From assembly GCA_001692895.1 (NCBI GenBank), contig KV748177.1, forward strand, positions 3,510,130 through 3,574,129: DNA of 64,000 bases, read 5' to 3'. The notes beneath the pieces were generated by a model, which worked only from the letters and a program-made list of their open reading frames with translations, was not told where the DNA came from and did not search any database. The translations under genes were made by a program, and so were the position numbers. Position 1 is the stretch's first letter. Each line of letters opens with the position of its first letter. Shown piece after piece: positions 22,455 through 34,616 of the stretch. The stretch is from Cenococcum geophilum 1.58 (Eukaryota; Ascomycota; Dothideomycetes; Gloniales; Gloniaceae).

Positions 22455-25400
22455 ANAAATTTNTANGGACTCCCTTTTAACCTAACCTTTAACTTATATA
22501 TATAGAGTATTTATATTAATAAACGTCTCTAGTACCTTATTTAGGTTCGCCTTTATTATTATATCTACCGGGTTATCTTAGCTATTAATCTATTAAATCT
22601 TAAAGAGTTTTTAACGCTTATAGGATTGCTAAAGTGCTATAATATTAATTATAAGGCGCTTCTCCTTTATAGTACTAAGCTTAATTAAACACTTATAAAG
22701 GGAATATAAGTTAGTATATATAATTATAGGGATAATAAGAAGTTTAAGTTGATTTATAATTATCTTTAGGGTAGTTCTAATTGCAATTACTATATTAACT
22801 CCGCTAACTATTTTATATATCTCTAATACTAAAACACTTTAGGTAATGCGCTTACTCTTAGTTAAGCTCTAATAGATAAGATTACTATAGATTATAAAGT
22901 TATTCTCTCTAGTAAATTCGTTTATAATAATAATCTTATATCCTAATTAGGAGCTAAAATCTTTATTATTTATAAACGATCTATTAATAAATATAAAGAG
23001 CTTAGCGGTAAAAAGATTAATAGGCATATAGAGTAGTCCTTAATTAAGATGGTTTATTTACTAAAAAAGACGTTTATTTAGGGCAAAAACGTTATCCTTA
23101 GTTAGTTTCTAATATTAAGTAGTAATAGAGAGATTAAATAAAGCCTTAGGTTAATAGATAGAAGTAATATAAGCTTCGCAAGCGAGTTACTCTATATATC
23201 CTTACTTTAGGGAATTAATATTAATAACATTAATTTTCTTACCTTAACCCTTTTGGTATAAAGCAATAGAATCCTTATTTAGGGAGAGGATGCATTTATT
23301 AAAAAGTAATAGTATTATTAAATTAAGCTTTTCCTTTAGCTTTACTATAAGATTTGCTTTTACTAGCTTATCCTCTTTAAGAGCTAAGAATTAGTTATCT
23401 CCTAAGATAATTATATTATTAGTTTATATACCAATAATTCTAAATAGGGTTCCTATAGTTATAATAAGGAGGTAGGGATTAAATATAGAAGTGGTTATTA
23501 AAAGCTTCTCTTTATAGTATTCGCTATAGGTAGCCTACTAGTAAATTCCTACCTCTGCGATTCTATATAATGGCTTAAGTATAACTATAATTATATCTTT
23601 AGGATACTAGTAGCGAATTTGCTCTAGAAGGTATACTAGTATTAAGCGCTAAAGGGGCGTCTCTAATTAAGTGTAGGCTTAAGTAATATCTTATAAATAA
23701 ACCGCTATTCTATTCTTTATTAAGGAGGGAGCTAGCGTAATAATAACTCGCTAACTAGCTTGTTAAATTATAGGAGATTATATAAGAATTACCTCCTTAC
23801 TATTATAATTATAACCTTAAATAATAAGCCTTAATTTCTTAAATAGGGCATTAGTAGCTTTGCCCTTAATCTTATTAACTATTTTTAACTTAAAGATGCA
23901 AACTCTATTAAACTTAGTAGGGTTATACTTCTTAAATTTAAAGACTCCTCTTATAATAAGACTATTAATCTCCTACTTATTAGATGCTTAGAAAGGAGCT
24001 CCTAAAGTTATAATATAACCTTCCTTTTAGAGCTGTTTTACGAGTTTAAAGTTAGCCTTCTCCTTAGCTGTTATAAAGGCCATTAATAGCTTAACTCTAT
24101 TCTTAATAGCGGCAAAAAATTGCTCTTTAAAATTAATAAGATGTTGGCGATTTTATAATCCCTTTAGGCGACCTTTACCGCGTTATAGTTGCGGCGTATT
24201 TACTATAATTATATTAGGATTATAGTCGCCTTCTAAAGCACGTTAATTATAGTTCTCTTTTAGGGCGTTTTTTATAGCATCCTATAAAGGCTTAGAACTA
24301 TTATCTTTATAATAAGGCTTAATAATAGTTAAATAGAATTAAGTGGGTCTGTAAGGCATCTAAATAGTATAAATTTAACTATTAATTATAATAAGTTAAT
24401 ATGGGCCTAACTACCCTCCCTTTTTATGCTATACGCGTACCTTAGACTAGAGTAGTAGATTAAGCGTAGTTAAGGTATTTAGGCCATTTCTTATTCCTAG
24501 TATATTATTAACCTAGCGTATAGCATAGAGATATCGCACCTTCTTTATTACCTTATAAATAGCCTTAGCTTATTATATAATAGAGGGAAATAGTAGAGAA
24601 TTGTTAGTTATTTAAGGGTAGGCGCTAAAGACTAGTAATATAGGTATAAGTCTATCTGGGCCAGTAGAATTATTAATAGCTTTAATAGCTATTTATAAGG
24701 TAAGTTCTTTATTAGCATCCTTTAGTTCTAAAGAGATAATCTTATATATGTGGCGTAATGGCGTATAATATTATTCTACTTTTTTAATACTATTATATAC
24801 TTTAACGGGGACTTCCTTAACCTTAATTACTATTACCTTTATTTATTATTAAAACTCTATAAATAAGAAGTTCTTTCCTATATTATAGATAATTTAATTA
24901 GGGGGTCCTAAGTAGATATTAATCTAGTATAATTATAGGGTATCCTATACGTTCCTAGCTAATATATTCTTTAAAAAACGTGCGGCTTAGAAGGAGGTTA
25001 AGAAGTTAATAACTTAGAGTACTAGCTTGCCGCTAAGATATATAACGTTAACAATAATATAAAAGTTAAAGTTATAGTTATTTTTAAGGGTAAACTTAAA
25101 TCGGCTAGGGGACTTCTGGTTTATTTAGTAGTAATAGTAATATTTTATAAGATACTTAATTACCTTAATCTTAACTTTATAGCCTATTTACTAAAGAACC
25201 CTAAGTAATTAATAAATGGATAGGTGGCCAAAACAACGGTATAGTTGGCGTAACTCTAACTTAGTTAAGTGGCTCTAAGTAACACTCTTTTTTAGTTATT
25301 AAAGGAGTAACTAAAGGTAACCCTACTTACGTATAACAGGCACCTAATTATCTCCCTATATAAGTATATTCTTAAGGTTATTAAGCTTAATACCTAATTT

Positions 25401-27374
25401 ATCTATATCCCTAATATAGAATAGAAATAGGGTATTTATAGAAATAACGTAGAAAGTAATATATCTTAAGGGGGTTTGGACCCTAATTGTGCTAAGAGAG
25501 ATTATAGTACCTTTACCAAAACAAATTGTATATTAGCCTGCCGTTAAATAGTTAATCTAAACAGAGCTATTAAGCTGCTAAAGGGCTTAAACTTAAGGTT
25601 CTCCTACTATAGATACTCCTACGGCTTTAGTATCTGGTATAATACTATAGAAGACGTTCGCTAAGTATCTATTATTAAAGGAGAACGTAGAACTCTCCTT
25701 TAGCTTATTAAAGATATCTAACTTTATAATAGAATAAAGCGTAGATTAGTTATTAAGAATAGTAATGGTTTATATACTATCTACCTTACTATACTTAGTA
25801 AAGTATTAGTTAGAAGAGTAGTTCTTAATTTCTATATCTATAAGGAGCTATTTAGTCTTATTAACCTTACCCTTAAAATCTTCTACGCCTTTATATTAGA
25901 CTAGGAAGCTTTAAAAGTAGGCTATAGTAACCTTATAATTTTTAACGTTTCTTATACTCTAGTGGAACTTATTATATACCTCTTTTCGCTTATTAAGGGA
26001 GTGTCTAGTTAACTAGTAATTTAGCTTCTTATAAACGTAGCACTTCTTTTAGTAATTACTTTAAAATAAACCTCTATAAGGACCTCCACGGTTGCCTTAT
26101 AGTTAATATTAATTATACCCTCTTTTATATTCCCTACTACGGCCACTATATATTTAATTAGTCTAGTTATAATTATATTAGTTAAGAATACTTATTTAGG
26201 TAAGGTTTTTAGTATAAAACTATTAAGATTCTTATATTTATATTATAGTACTTATAGCGGAGCGTAGCTTAGTATATACTTCTTTAAACGTATCTATAGG
26301 TTTATATAGCGCTAAGTTATACTTAGGAACGCTATAGCATGCTAAAATAACCTAGTCCCTTAGGCTGTTCTTATTTTAGTAAGTTTTAATAAGGCCATAT
26401 TAGATTTTCTAAAGTTTATTAAAGAGTAGTTAAAGGCACTCTAAACAAGTCTTTATTAGGTTAGAAGTAATAACTTTTTAGAATATAGTTTCCCGCTATT
26501 TGGATATATAAAGTTAGCAATTTTTATTAGTCTTAAAGTAAGCTCTAGTAAGCTAAAGCATTATATTAAAGCTATAGTTTTTACCCGTAATATAGTCGTA
26601 ATAGAATATCGCTACCCATCCTTTTAATATAATAGAGAAAGCGTAGTAGTACTAGTGGTATTAAATTCTAACCTTATTATAACAGTTATAGAAAACCTAT
26701 AGTTTTGCTCTAAGTATATTATACAGTTCTCCTTTAAACTTCTTTTCTTTATCTAAATATACCTTTATTAGATTCGTGACTTCTTATAATAAAGGCTTAC
26801 CGGTTAGCTAGAGTAGAGAAGCTAGAGGCGGCGGAGGTAAAAGAAGAGTACCTCTAGGTGGGAGGGCACCTCTAGGTAGGAGAGTACCTTTAGGTAAGAG
26901 AGTAGCGTTCTAAGAGTTTCGTTCTAAATTAAAGTTGCCTTCTAAAGAATATAGGTTAGTTTTAGGTTTCCGTAGTTAATATATAATCTTAGCTTCTATC
27001 TATACTAGTTCTTCTATACTAGTAATAACGGCCTAAATATTACTAGTAATTAGGTTACCGTTCTTAGTAATATATACCCCATTTCTATAGAGGAAGTTTT
27101 AAAAATCCTAAACAATATTAACATTGCTAAGTACCTAGGTATTAGCGGTCTATCCTATAAAATCCTCCCTAAAATATTCCTATAGCTATAAATCGGTATA
27201 GTATCTACTTTAGTAAAATATAATACGGTATAGGAGAAAGCTATTAACTTATTTTACGGTATAAGTTATTATATTAAAGGTAAATTCGTCCTAATTTTTA
27301 TTAATCAGTTTCGCGTATAAAGCTACCCCTAGTGGTAAGAAGTCTTCCCAGTTGTTTAAGGTAGGCGTAGCTAT
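22455..27374 (-). pseudogene. Copia-2 gag-pol polyprotein
   Basis: Same organisation as Copia-1, on the minus strand, in one frame from the ruined start codon (ATA, 27374) to the RNase H region (IVSGVNIVIA at 22811). Stops at former Gln codons throughout. The 3' end is approximate. Confidence 0.85.
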
Positions 27375-27430
27375 GTTTTTAGAGGGAGGGAAGTGTTATT
27401 AGTATAGGGATTATTATTTAGTATGCGTTT

Positions 27431-27499
27431 GTAATGGTAACTTGCTATACGTGACGGCAATATGCCTTATATGGTGACCACTTGTCTTTATTCCCAACA
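27431..27499 (-). repeat. Copia-2 5' LTR remnant (~70 bp)
   Basis: Minus-strand sequence starts TGTTGGGAATAAAGACAAGT and stops after about 70 bp at ACCATTAC, where AAACGCATACTAAATAATAA of the gag leader follows. In Copia-1 these two points are about 480 bp apart. Confidence 0.88.
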
Positions 27500-27504
27500 G
27501 CTAC

Positions 27505-27916
27505 TAAGGCTAAAAATAAGTTTATAACTCCTTAACTCTAATATACTAAAGAAAAGCTTATAAAGTATATTAAGAAGCTAAATAAACTTCCCTACTATCT
27601 AGCGGCACAGGTTTTTAACCTAGAGTGTTATATAGCTTTCTTAAAAAATTAGAATAATTATATTACCGTTAAAAAAGAAAAGAAGCTTTTTAGCGTATAA
27701 AAGCTCTAGGAGAGATTCCATAAGAAAGTAATACTTTTAGATTTAACTATATTATACACAACTAAGAAAACTTAAAAGTGGCCTTTAAAGTCTAAAGAAA
27801 ACCTCTTCACCTTTTATAAGGCTTATTTTTAGTATTATTTAATATATATTTATCCACAGGGTCTAAATAAGTTTAATAACTATATTAATAAGAATCTAAT
27901 TCCGCTTAATAGCTAT
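27505..27916 (+). pseudogene. hAT transposase, third piece
   Basis: Coding-like plus-strand sequence between Copia-2 and Copia-3, with readable runs such as KEKLIKYIKKLNKLPYYLAA, VFNLECYIAFLKN and FTFYKAYFQYYLIYIYPQGL. This is the variable region expected ahead of the hAT C-terminal dimerisation domain. Bounded by GCTAC on the left and GCTAT (27912-27916) on the right. Confidence 0.6.
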
Positions 27917-28077
27917 TGTTGGTTATATAGGGTGACTCACTAATAACGACTACTCAAGTAGGTTATAGTAATGTTAGTTAATATACTTATAGGAATGAGG
28001 AAGGACGAGGAGCCTAAGACTCCTCGCCACGCTAGTGCCGCGGCGACACGTGACGACCGCTTGCCTCATTCCCGACA
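27917..28077 (-). repeat. Copia-3 3' LTR (161 bp)
   Basis: TGTTGGTTATATAGGG at the left, CCCGACA at the right; pairs with 33817-33977. Contains CACGTGAC (28047-28054) and the GC core shared with the Copia-1 LTR, though the rest differs. Confidence 0.92.
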
Positions 28078-28239
28078 CTGGCAACTCTTCTTTTATAGTT
28101 GCTATCTATATATATAGATACCGCTTAACTTACGTAGCGTTATAGAACCACCCTATAATACCTTACGCACGCCTACTAATTAGGCCCAGTTATAAGACCG
28201 TACTTTACCGCAATTTGCCATAACCTGCCGCAATCTGCT

Positions 28240-28440
28240 ATATTCTGCCAAGTTATAAACTTCTGCCAAATTCTGCTAAGCCATAGACTTCTGCCAAATT
28301 CTGCTAAGCCATAGACTTTTACCAAATTCTGCTAAGCCATAGACTTCTGCCAAATTCTGCCAAGCCATAATATTCTACCAAATTCTACTAAGCTATAACA
28401 TTCTGCCAAATTCTGCCAGCCATATTCTGCTAGCTATATT
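28240..28440. repeat. Tandem TTCTGCCAAATTCTGCTAAG repeats
   Basis: A 28-bp unit (TTCTGCCAAATTCTGCTAAG plus CCATAGAC) repeated about four times, then shorter derivatives. It sits in the 3' untranslated region of Copia-3, between pol and the 3' LTR. The core TTCTGCCAA is the complement of the TTGGCAGAA unit in the Gypsy-2 LTRs. Confidence 0.88.
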
Positions 28441-28442
28441 TC

Positions 28443-31400
28443 CTACTCCCTCTTAACTTAACCTTTAACTTGCACACATAGAGTATTTGTATTAACGAAT
28501 GTCTTTAGTGCCTTATTTAGGTTTACCTTTATTATTATATCTACTAGGTTATCTTAGCTATTAATTTATTAAATCTTAAAGAGTTCTTAACGCTTATAGG
28601 ACTGTTAAAGTGCCATAATATTAATTATAAGGCGCTTCTCCTTCGTAGCACTAAGCTTAATTAAACATTTATAGAGGGAATATAAGTCGGTGTATATAAT
28701 TATAGGGATAACAGGGAGTTCGAGTCGATCTGTAATTATCTTTAGGGTAGTTCCAATTGCAATTACTATATTAACTCCGCTAACCATTCTATATATCTCT
28801 AACGCTAGAACGCTTTAAGTAACGCGCTTACTCTTAATTAAGCTTTAATAGATAAGATTGCCGTAGATTATAAAGTTATTCTCTCCGGTAGATTTGTTCG
28901 CGATAATAATCTTATATCCTAACTAGGAGCTAAAATCTTTATTATTTATAAACGATCTATTAATAAATATAAAGAGCTTAATAGTGGGAAGATTAATAGG
29001 CACGTAGAGTAGTCCCCAATTGAAATAGTTCATTTGCTAGGAAAGGCGCTTATTTAAAGCAAGAACGTCATCCTTAGTTAGTTCCTAGTATTAAGCGGCA
29101 ATAGAAAGATTAAATAAAGCCTTAGGTTAATATATAGAAGTAATATAAGCTCCGCGAGCGCGTTGCTCTATATATCCTTGCTTTGGAGAATTAACGTTAA
29201 TAACGTTAATCTTCTTACCCTAACCCTTCTGGCGTAAAGCAATAGAATCCTTATTTAGGGAGAGGATACATCTATTAAAAAGTAATAGTATTATTAAATT
29301 AAGCTTTTCCTTTAGCTTTGCTATAAGATTTGCCTTTACTAGCTTATCTTCTTTAAGAGCTAAGAATTGGTCGTCTCCTAAGATAATTATATTATTAGTT
29401 TATATGCTAACAATTCCAAATAGGGTTCCCGTAGTTGTAATAAGGAAGCATAAATTAAATATAGAAGTAGTTATTAAGAGCCTCTCTTTATAGTGCTTGC
29501 TATAGGTAGCCCACTAATAAGTTCCTACCTCTGCGATTCCATATAATGGCTTAAGCACAACTATAATTATATCTTTAGGATATTGGTAGCAAATTTGCTC
29601 TAGAAGGTATACCAATATTAAGCGCTAAAGGTGCGTCTCTAATTAGGTGTAGGCCTAAGTAATATCTTATAAATAAACCGCTATTCCGTTCTTTATTAAG
29701 GAGGGAGCTAGCGCAATAATAACTCGCTAACTAGCTCGTTAAATTATAGGAGATTATATAAAAATTACCTCCTTACTATTATTATTATAGCCTTAAATAA
29801 CAAGCCTTAATTTCTTAAATAGGGCGTTAGTAGCTTTGCCCTTAATCTTATTAACTATTTTTAACTTAAAGATGCGAACTCTATTAAATTTAGTAAAGTT
29901 ATACTTCTTAAATTTAAAGACTCCTCTTGTAATAAAACTATCGATCTCCTATTTATTAAATACTTAAAAAGGAGCTCCTAAAGTCATAATACGACCTTCC
30001 TTTTAGAGCTGTTTTATAAGCTTAAAGTTAGCCTTCTCTTTAGCTGTTATAAAGGCCATTAATAACTTAACTCTATTCTTAATAGCGGTAACAAATTGCT
30101 CTTTAAAATTAATAAGATATTAGCGATTTTGTAATCCCTTCGGGCGACCTCTACCGCGTTATGGTTGCGGCACATCTACTATAATTATATTAGAATTGTA
30201 GTCGCCTTCTAAAGTACGTTAATTATAGTTCTCCTTTAGGGTATCTTTTAGGGCGTCCTATAAAGGCTTAAAAATGTTATCTTTATAGTAAGGCTTAATA
30301 ATAGTTAAATAGAATTAAGTGGGTCTATAAGGCATCTAAATAGTATAAGTTTAACTATTAATTATAATAAGTTAATATAGGCCTAACTATCCTCCCTTTT
30401 TATGCTATACGTATACCTTAGACTAGAGTAGTAGATTAAGCGTAGTTAAGGTATTTAGGCCATTTCTTATTCCTAGTACGTCGTTAACCTGGCGTATAGC
30501 GTAGAGATATTACACCTCCTTCGTTGCCTTATAAATAGCCTTAGCTTATTATATAATAGAGGGAAATAGTAAAGAATTATTAGTTATTTAAGGGTAGGCG
30601 CTAAAGACTAGTAATATAGGTATAAGTCCATCTAGGCTAGCGGAATCGTTAATAGCTTTAATAGCTATTTGTAAGGTAAGTTTTTCGCTAGCATTCTCTA
30701 GTTTTAAAGAGATAATCTTATATACGCGGCGTAATAGCGTATAATACCGCTCTACTTTTTTAATACTATTATATACCTTAATAGGGACTTCCTTAACCTT
30801 AATTGCTATTACCTTTATCTATTATCGAAACTCTATAGATAAGAAGTTCTTTCCTATATTATAAACAATTTAATTAGGGGGTCCTAGGTAGATATTAATC
30901 TAGTATAATTAAAGGGTATCCTATACGTTCCTAGCTAATATATCCTTTAAGAAACGTGCGGCTTAAAAGGAGGTTAAGAAGTTAATAACTTAGAGTACTA
31001 GCTTGCCGCTAAGATATATAACGTTAATAATAATACAGAAGTTAAAGTTATAGTTATCTTTAAGGGTAAATTTAAATTGGCTAAGGGACTTCTAGTTTAT
31101 TTAGTAGTAATAGCAGTACTTTATAAGATGCTTAATTACCTTAACCTTAACTTTATAGCCTACTTGCTAAAGAACCCTAAGTAATTAATAAACAGATAGG
31201 TGGCTAAATTAATAGTATAGTTAACGTAACTCTAACTTAGTTAGGTAACTCTAAGCAACACTCTTTTTTAGTTAATAAAGGAGCAACTAAGGGTAACCCT
31301 ACTTACGCATAACGGGTACCCGGTTATCTCCCTAAATAAGTATATTCTTAAGGTTATTAAGCTTAACGCCTAATTTATTTATATCTTTAATGCAAAATAG

Positions 31401-33410
31401 AAATAAGGTGTTTATAGGAATAACGTAAAAAGTAATATACCCTAAGGGGGTTTAGACTCTAATTATGCTAAAAGAGATTATAGTACCCTTACTAAAATAA
31501 ATCGTATATTAGCCTGCCGTTAATTAGTTAATCTAAACAGAGCTATTAAGCTACTAGAGAGCTTAAACTTAAGGTTCTCCTACTATAGATACTCCTGCGG
31601 CTCTAGTATCTAGTATAATACTATAGAAGACATTCACTAAGTATCTGTTATTAAAGGAGAATATAAAGCTCTCCTTTAGCTTATTAAAGATATTTAACTT
31701 CGTAATAAAATATAGCGTAGATTAGTTATTAAGAATAATAACGGTTTATATACCATCTACCTTACTATACTTAGTGAAGTATTGGTTAGGTAAGTAGTTC
31801 TTAATTTCTATATCCATAAGAAGCTATTTAGCCTTATTAACCTTACCTTTAAGATCTTCTACGCCTTTATATTAAACTAAAAAGCTTTAGAAGTAGGCCG
31901 TAATAACCTTATAATTTCTAACATTTCTTATACTTTGGCGAAACTTATTATATACCTCCTTTCGCTTATTAAGAGAATACCTAGTTAACCAGCAATTTAA
32001 TTTCTTACAAATATAGCACTTTTTCTAGCAATTACTTTAAAATAAACCTCCACGAGGACCTCTACCTTTACCTTATAGTTGTTAATTGTACCCTCTGCCG
32101 TATTACCTACTACGGCCACCATATATTCAATTAGTCCAGTTATAATTATATTAGTCGGCCGGGTTGTCTAGGTTAATTAAAGTAGACTAAAGTTAGGCAT
32201 TAAATTGCTGTACTTCTTAAGAGCGTAGAGCGGTGCTAATAGAAGATCTTAATTAAGTATATACTTCTTTATAAGTATTTATAGGATTAAAGAGAGCAAG
32301 GTTACATTCTTTAACACCTTAGCATGCGCTAATAACTTAATTACGTAGGCTAAAATCCTCTTAATATAATTTAGATAGACTACGCTAGATTATCTAAAGT
32401 TAATTAAAGAGCTTTTAAAGATAATTAAGCTGAGGAACACTTAGGTTTATAGCAATAATCCTTAAAAAGGTAGTTTTTCTCCATTCTAACATATACTGCT
32501 ACTTATTCTCTTCTGTTTTAAAGTGGTATCTTAACTTATATATTATACGGTTAAAGTTATATCCTTTTCCTGCCAAACAATTATAATAGAAGGTACTAGC
32601 TTGGCCCCTAAGTATAACAGAATAGGCGTTATAGTATTAATCAGACTCTATTCCCACCTTCTAGCAATAGTTATAGAAGATACGCAATTTCAAATTAAGA
32701 ACATTATATAATTCCCCGCTAAACTTCTTCTCCTAATCTGAATAGAGCTTCGTAAGCTCTATAAGTAATTTTAAAATACCTCTAATTTAAGATTAAGATA
32801 AAGGAGGTAGGAGTTACATTACAGGCTACAGTAGGAACGTAGGTCTGGTCGGTGGAGTCTTTAGGTTGTTAAATTGCAAAGCAATAGGATCCTGTGCCTG
32901 CTCTTATTAGGGTATAATATCTAACGTTAAAGTTATAGGTTAAATTAGAGATAGAGGAGTTAAAGGCGGAGGTAGATTCGTCTCTAGAGATATATTACTT
33001 GGATTCTATTATAAGTTAAGCTTCCTTATAGTGCGTAGTTAATACTTAATCTCTTATAGAGTCCATTCGTGCTCTTCTTTTGCGTTAATAATATACTCCT
33101 AAATATTATCTTTAATAACTCCCCTATCTATAGGGACAAATACTCTATACTCCCGAAGGAAGTTATAGAAGTCCTATATAATATCCTTATTCACAGGAAC
33201 CTATATTTCCTTTATCCATCTAATAAAGTCCTCCTTTATATAATACCATAGTATAGTATCGTTATATTCGCTATCTTTATAGTGTACTATATAGTATAAT
33301 AGAAATCCGTTTAGGTCCTATTGCTTAGCATTTATAGGGTTAATTATAGCTTTATTTTATATCTTCGGGTTAATATCTTTCTTATACTTCTTTAGATAGG
33401 TTAACGCCAT
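28443..33410 (-). pseudogene. Copia-3 gag-pol polyprotein
   Basis: Starts MALTYLKKYKKDINPK at 33410 and stays in frame to RNase H (MVSGVNIVIAIGTTLKII at 28787; IYTDLYSLYKCLIKLSA follows). Gag shares only a scattered pattern with Copia-1 gag (for example EDFIRWIKEIQVP against EDFIGWTANTQVL), whereas integrase to RNase H is close to Copia-1. Short open frames on the plus strand in this span are antisense shadows. Confidence 0.86.
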
Positions 33411-33816
33411 AATAGCTATTATCTTGTTAATTGAAAAATAAGGAAAATAAAGGTTGTTTAACGTGTATTTAGGTATTAATTGTAATCCTATAATCTGCAA
33501 AGGTACACGGAGGGTGTTAAGGTGGTTATTTAACGCGTTTTAGACGTTAACTTAGGACCCTAGGTTCAGTAACACTTCTAACCTAAAGTACTTAACCAAG
33601 TCTTTGTAAACGTAGTTGTTCTATATAATAGACGCAACTTAGTATCTCCTAGTACTCAGTAATACTTCTATTACTAGTTTTCCGCAAGTTTAAGGTAGTA
33701 TAGTATCGCCGGGATCCATTCCATATAAGCGCATATAGCACCCCTACACGAGACTATCTCTTCTATTCAAAAACCTAGCTACTCTGTAGTTAACTGTGTA
33801 TTTAACCACTGATTAG

Positions 33817-33977
33817 TATTAGTTACATAGGGTGACTCACCAATAACGACTACTCAAGTAGGTTACAGTGATGTTGGTTAATATGCTTGTAGGAATGAGG
33901 AAGGACAAGGAGCCTAAGACTCCTCGCCACGCTAGTGCCGCGGCGACACGTGACGACCGCTTGCCTCATTCCCGACA
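33817..33977 (-). repeat. Copia-3 5' LTR (161 bp)
   Basis: TATTAGTTACATAGGG at the left edge (RIP form), CCCGACA at the right, followed by GCTAT. The open frame at 33868-34056 simply spans this LTR and its flank and is not a gene. Confidence 0.92.
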
Positions 33978-33982
33978 GCTAT

Positions 33983-34427
33983 ATAATAGCTATTTAATAG
34001 TAAAACTAGCCTCTTTAGTATATAAGATTTCCATAACTCTTATAGCTTATAATTAAAGTTCTCTTAATACCTAAAATAAGTAATAAGCCAGAGAGAGTAT
34101 TTTTAGGTTCTTAACGTCGCGTTCTATAGGATTATATAAGTACTACTCTATAAATATTTAAGGCATTAGAATACGCGAAGGACTAGGTAGCTTATAAAAT
34201 TCTATGTATTCTCTTATAGTTGTATAAGGGAAAGTATATAAGAGGTATATTATATAACACTAAAGGGGAGAAGGGGGGCATATAAATATAATAATTTTAG
34301 GTAAAAGGTAACTACTAAAGGCGCGTAGGTGGTATAGGTAAATATTATTATTAATTCTATTTATTGCCCGATTCGGTCCCTTTTTAGGTCCATATAGGCT
34401 ACTACCTATCTATATAGGAAAAATCCC
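33983..34427 (+). pseudogene. hAT transposase, C-terminal dimerisation domain
   Basis: Gives LQLIIKVLLIPKISNKPERV, then FLGSQRRVLQDYISTTLQ, with FKALEYAKDQVAY after it. This fits the hATC pattern (SIPAxSxxPERVFSxAxRxxxxxR...xxxEALxxLK), in which the transposase dimerises. It is the clearest evidence that the split host gene is a hAT transposase. The right terminal repeat of this copy was not found, so the element's 3' end is lost or hidden next to Gypsy-2. Confidence 0.78.
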
Positions 34428-34443
34428 CTTAGTGTTACAGCAC

Positions 34444-34586
34444 TGGCAGAACTTGGCAGAACTTAATTGGCAGAACTTGGCAAAACTTAGTTGGCAGAAC
34501 TTGGCAGAACTTGGTTGGCAGAACTTGGCAGAACTTAGTTGGCAGAACTTAGCAGAACTTGGTTGGCAGAACTTGGCAGAACTTCG
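34444..34586 (+). repeat. 24-bp minisatellite in Gypsy-2 5' LTR, six units
   Basis: Each unit is two 11-bp TTGGCAGAACT/TGGCAGAACTT half-units plus AG or GG. The 3' LTR has only four units, so the array changed length after insertion or during reverse transcription. Confidence 0.93.
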
Positions 34587-34588
34587 CG

Positions 34589-34616
34589 GTCACGTGACTA
34601 GAGGACCGTATAAAAG
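34589..34616 (+). promoter_or_regulatory. Gypsy-2 LTR promoter: GTCACGTGAC palindrome and TATA box
   Basis: GTCACGTGAC (34589-34598) contains a CACGTG E-box, a typical bHLH binding core. TATAAAAG follows at 34609-34616. Both recur in the 3' LTR (40311-40320; CATAAAAG at 40331-40338). Their position upstream of the R region is as expected of an LTR promoter. Confidence 0.65.

Larger units (their letters stand above)
21857..27499 (-). mobile_element. Copia-2: LTR retrotransposon with deleted 5' LTR/leader
   Basis: Same family as Copia-1, opposite orientation, 5,643 bp. A perfect duplication GCTAC lies at 21852-21856 and 27500-27504. The 3' LTR is nearly full (215 bp), but the 5' LTR is reduced to its first ~70 bp, fused to the leader just ahead of gag; relative to Copia-1 about 480 bp is missing. 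The gag start codon has become ATA (27374-27372). Ns cluster at 22415-22463. Confidence 0.92.
27917..33977 (-). mobile_element. Copia-3: LTR retrotransposon with Copia-1-like pol but different ends
   Basis: A 6,061-bp element with 161-bp LTRs and a perfect duplication GCTAT at 27912-27916 and 33978-33982. From about 28460 to 32155 it is very similar to Copia-1/2. Outside that (gag, leader, LTRs, 3' untranslated region) it is strongly diverged or unrelated, and the two-hairpin module is replaced by TTCTGCCAA repeats. Inserted into the same hAT gene. Confidence 0.92.

Noticed and set aside
34200..34432. Right terminal repeat of the split hAT element
   Set aside because: No sequence matching TATCCTCCGCAGGTCTG was seen here; the hAT 3' end is left undefined.
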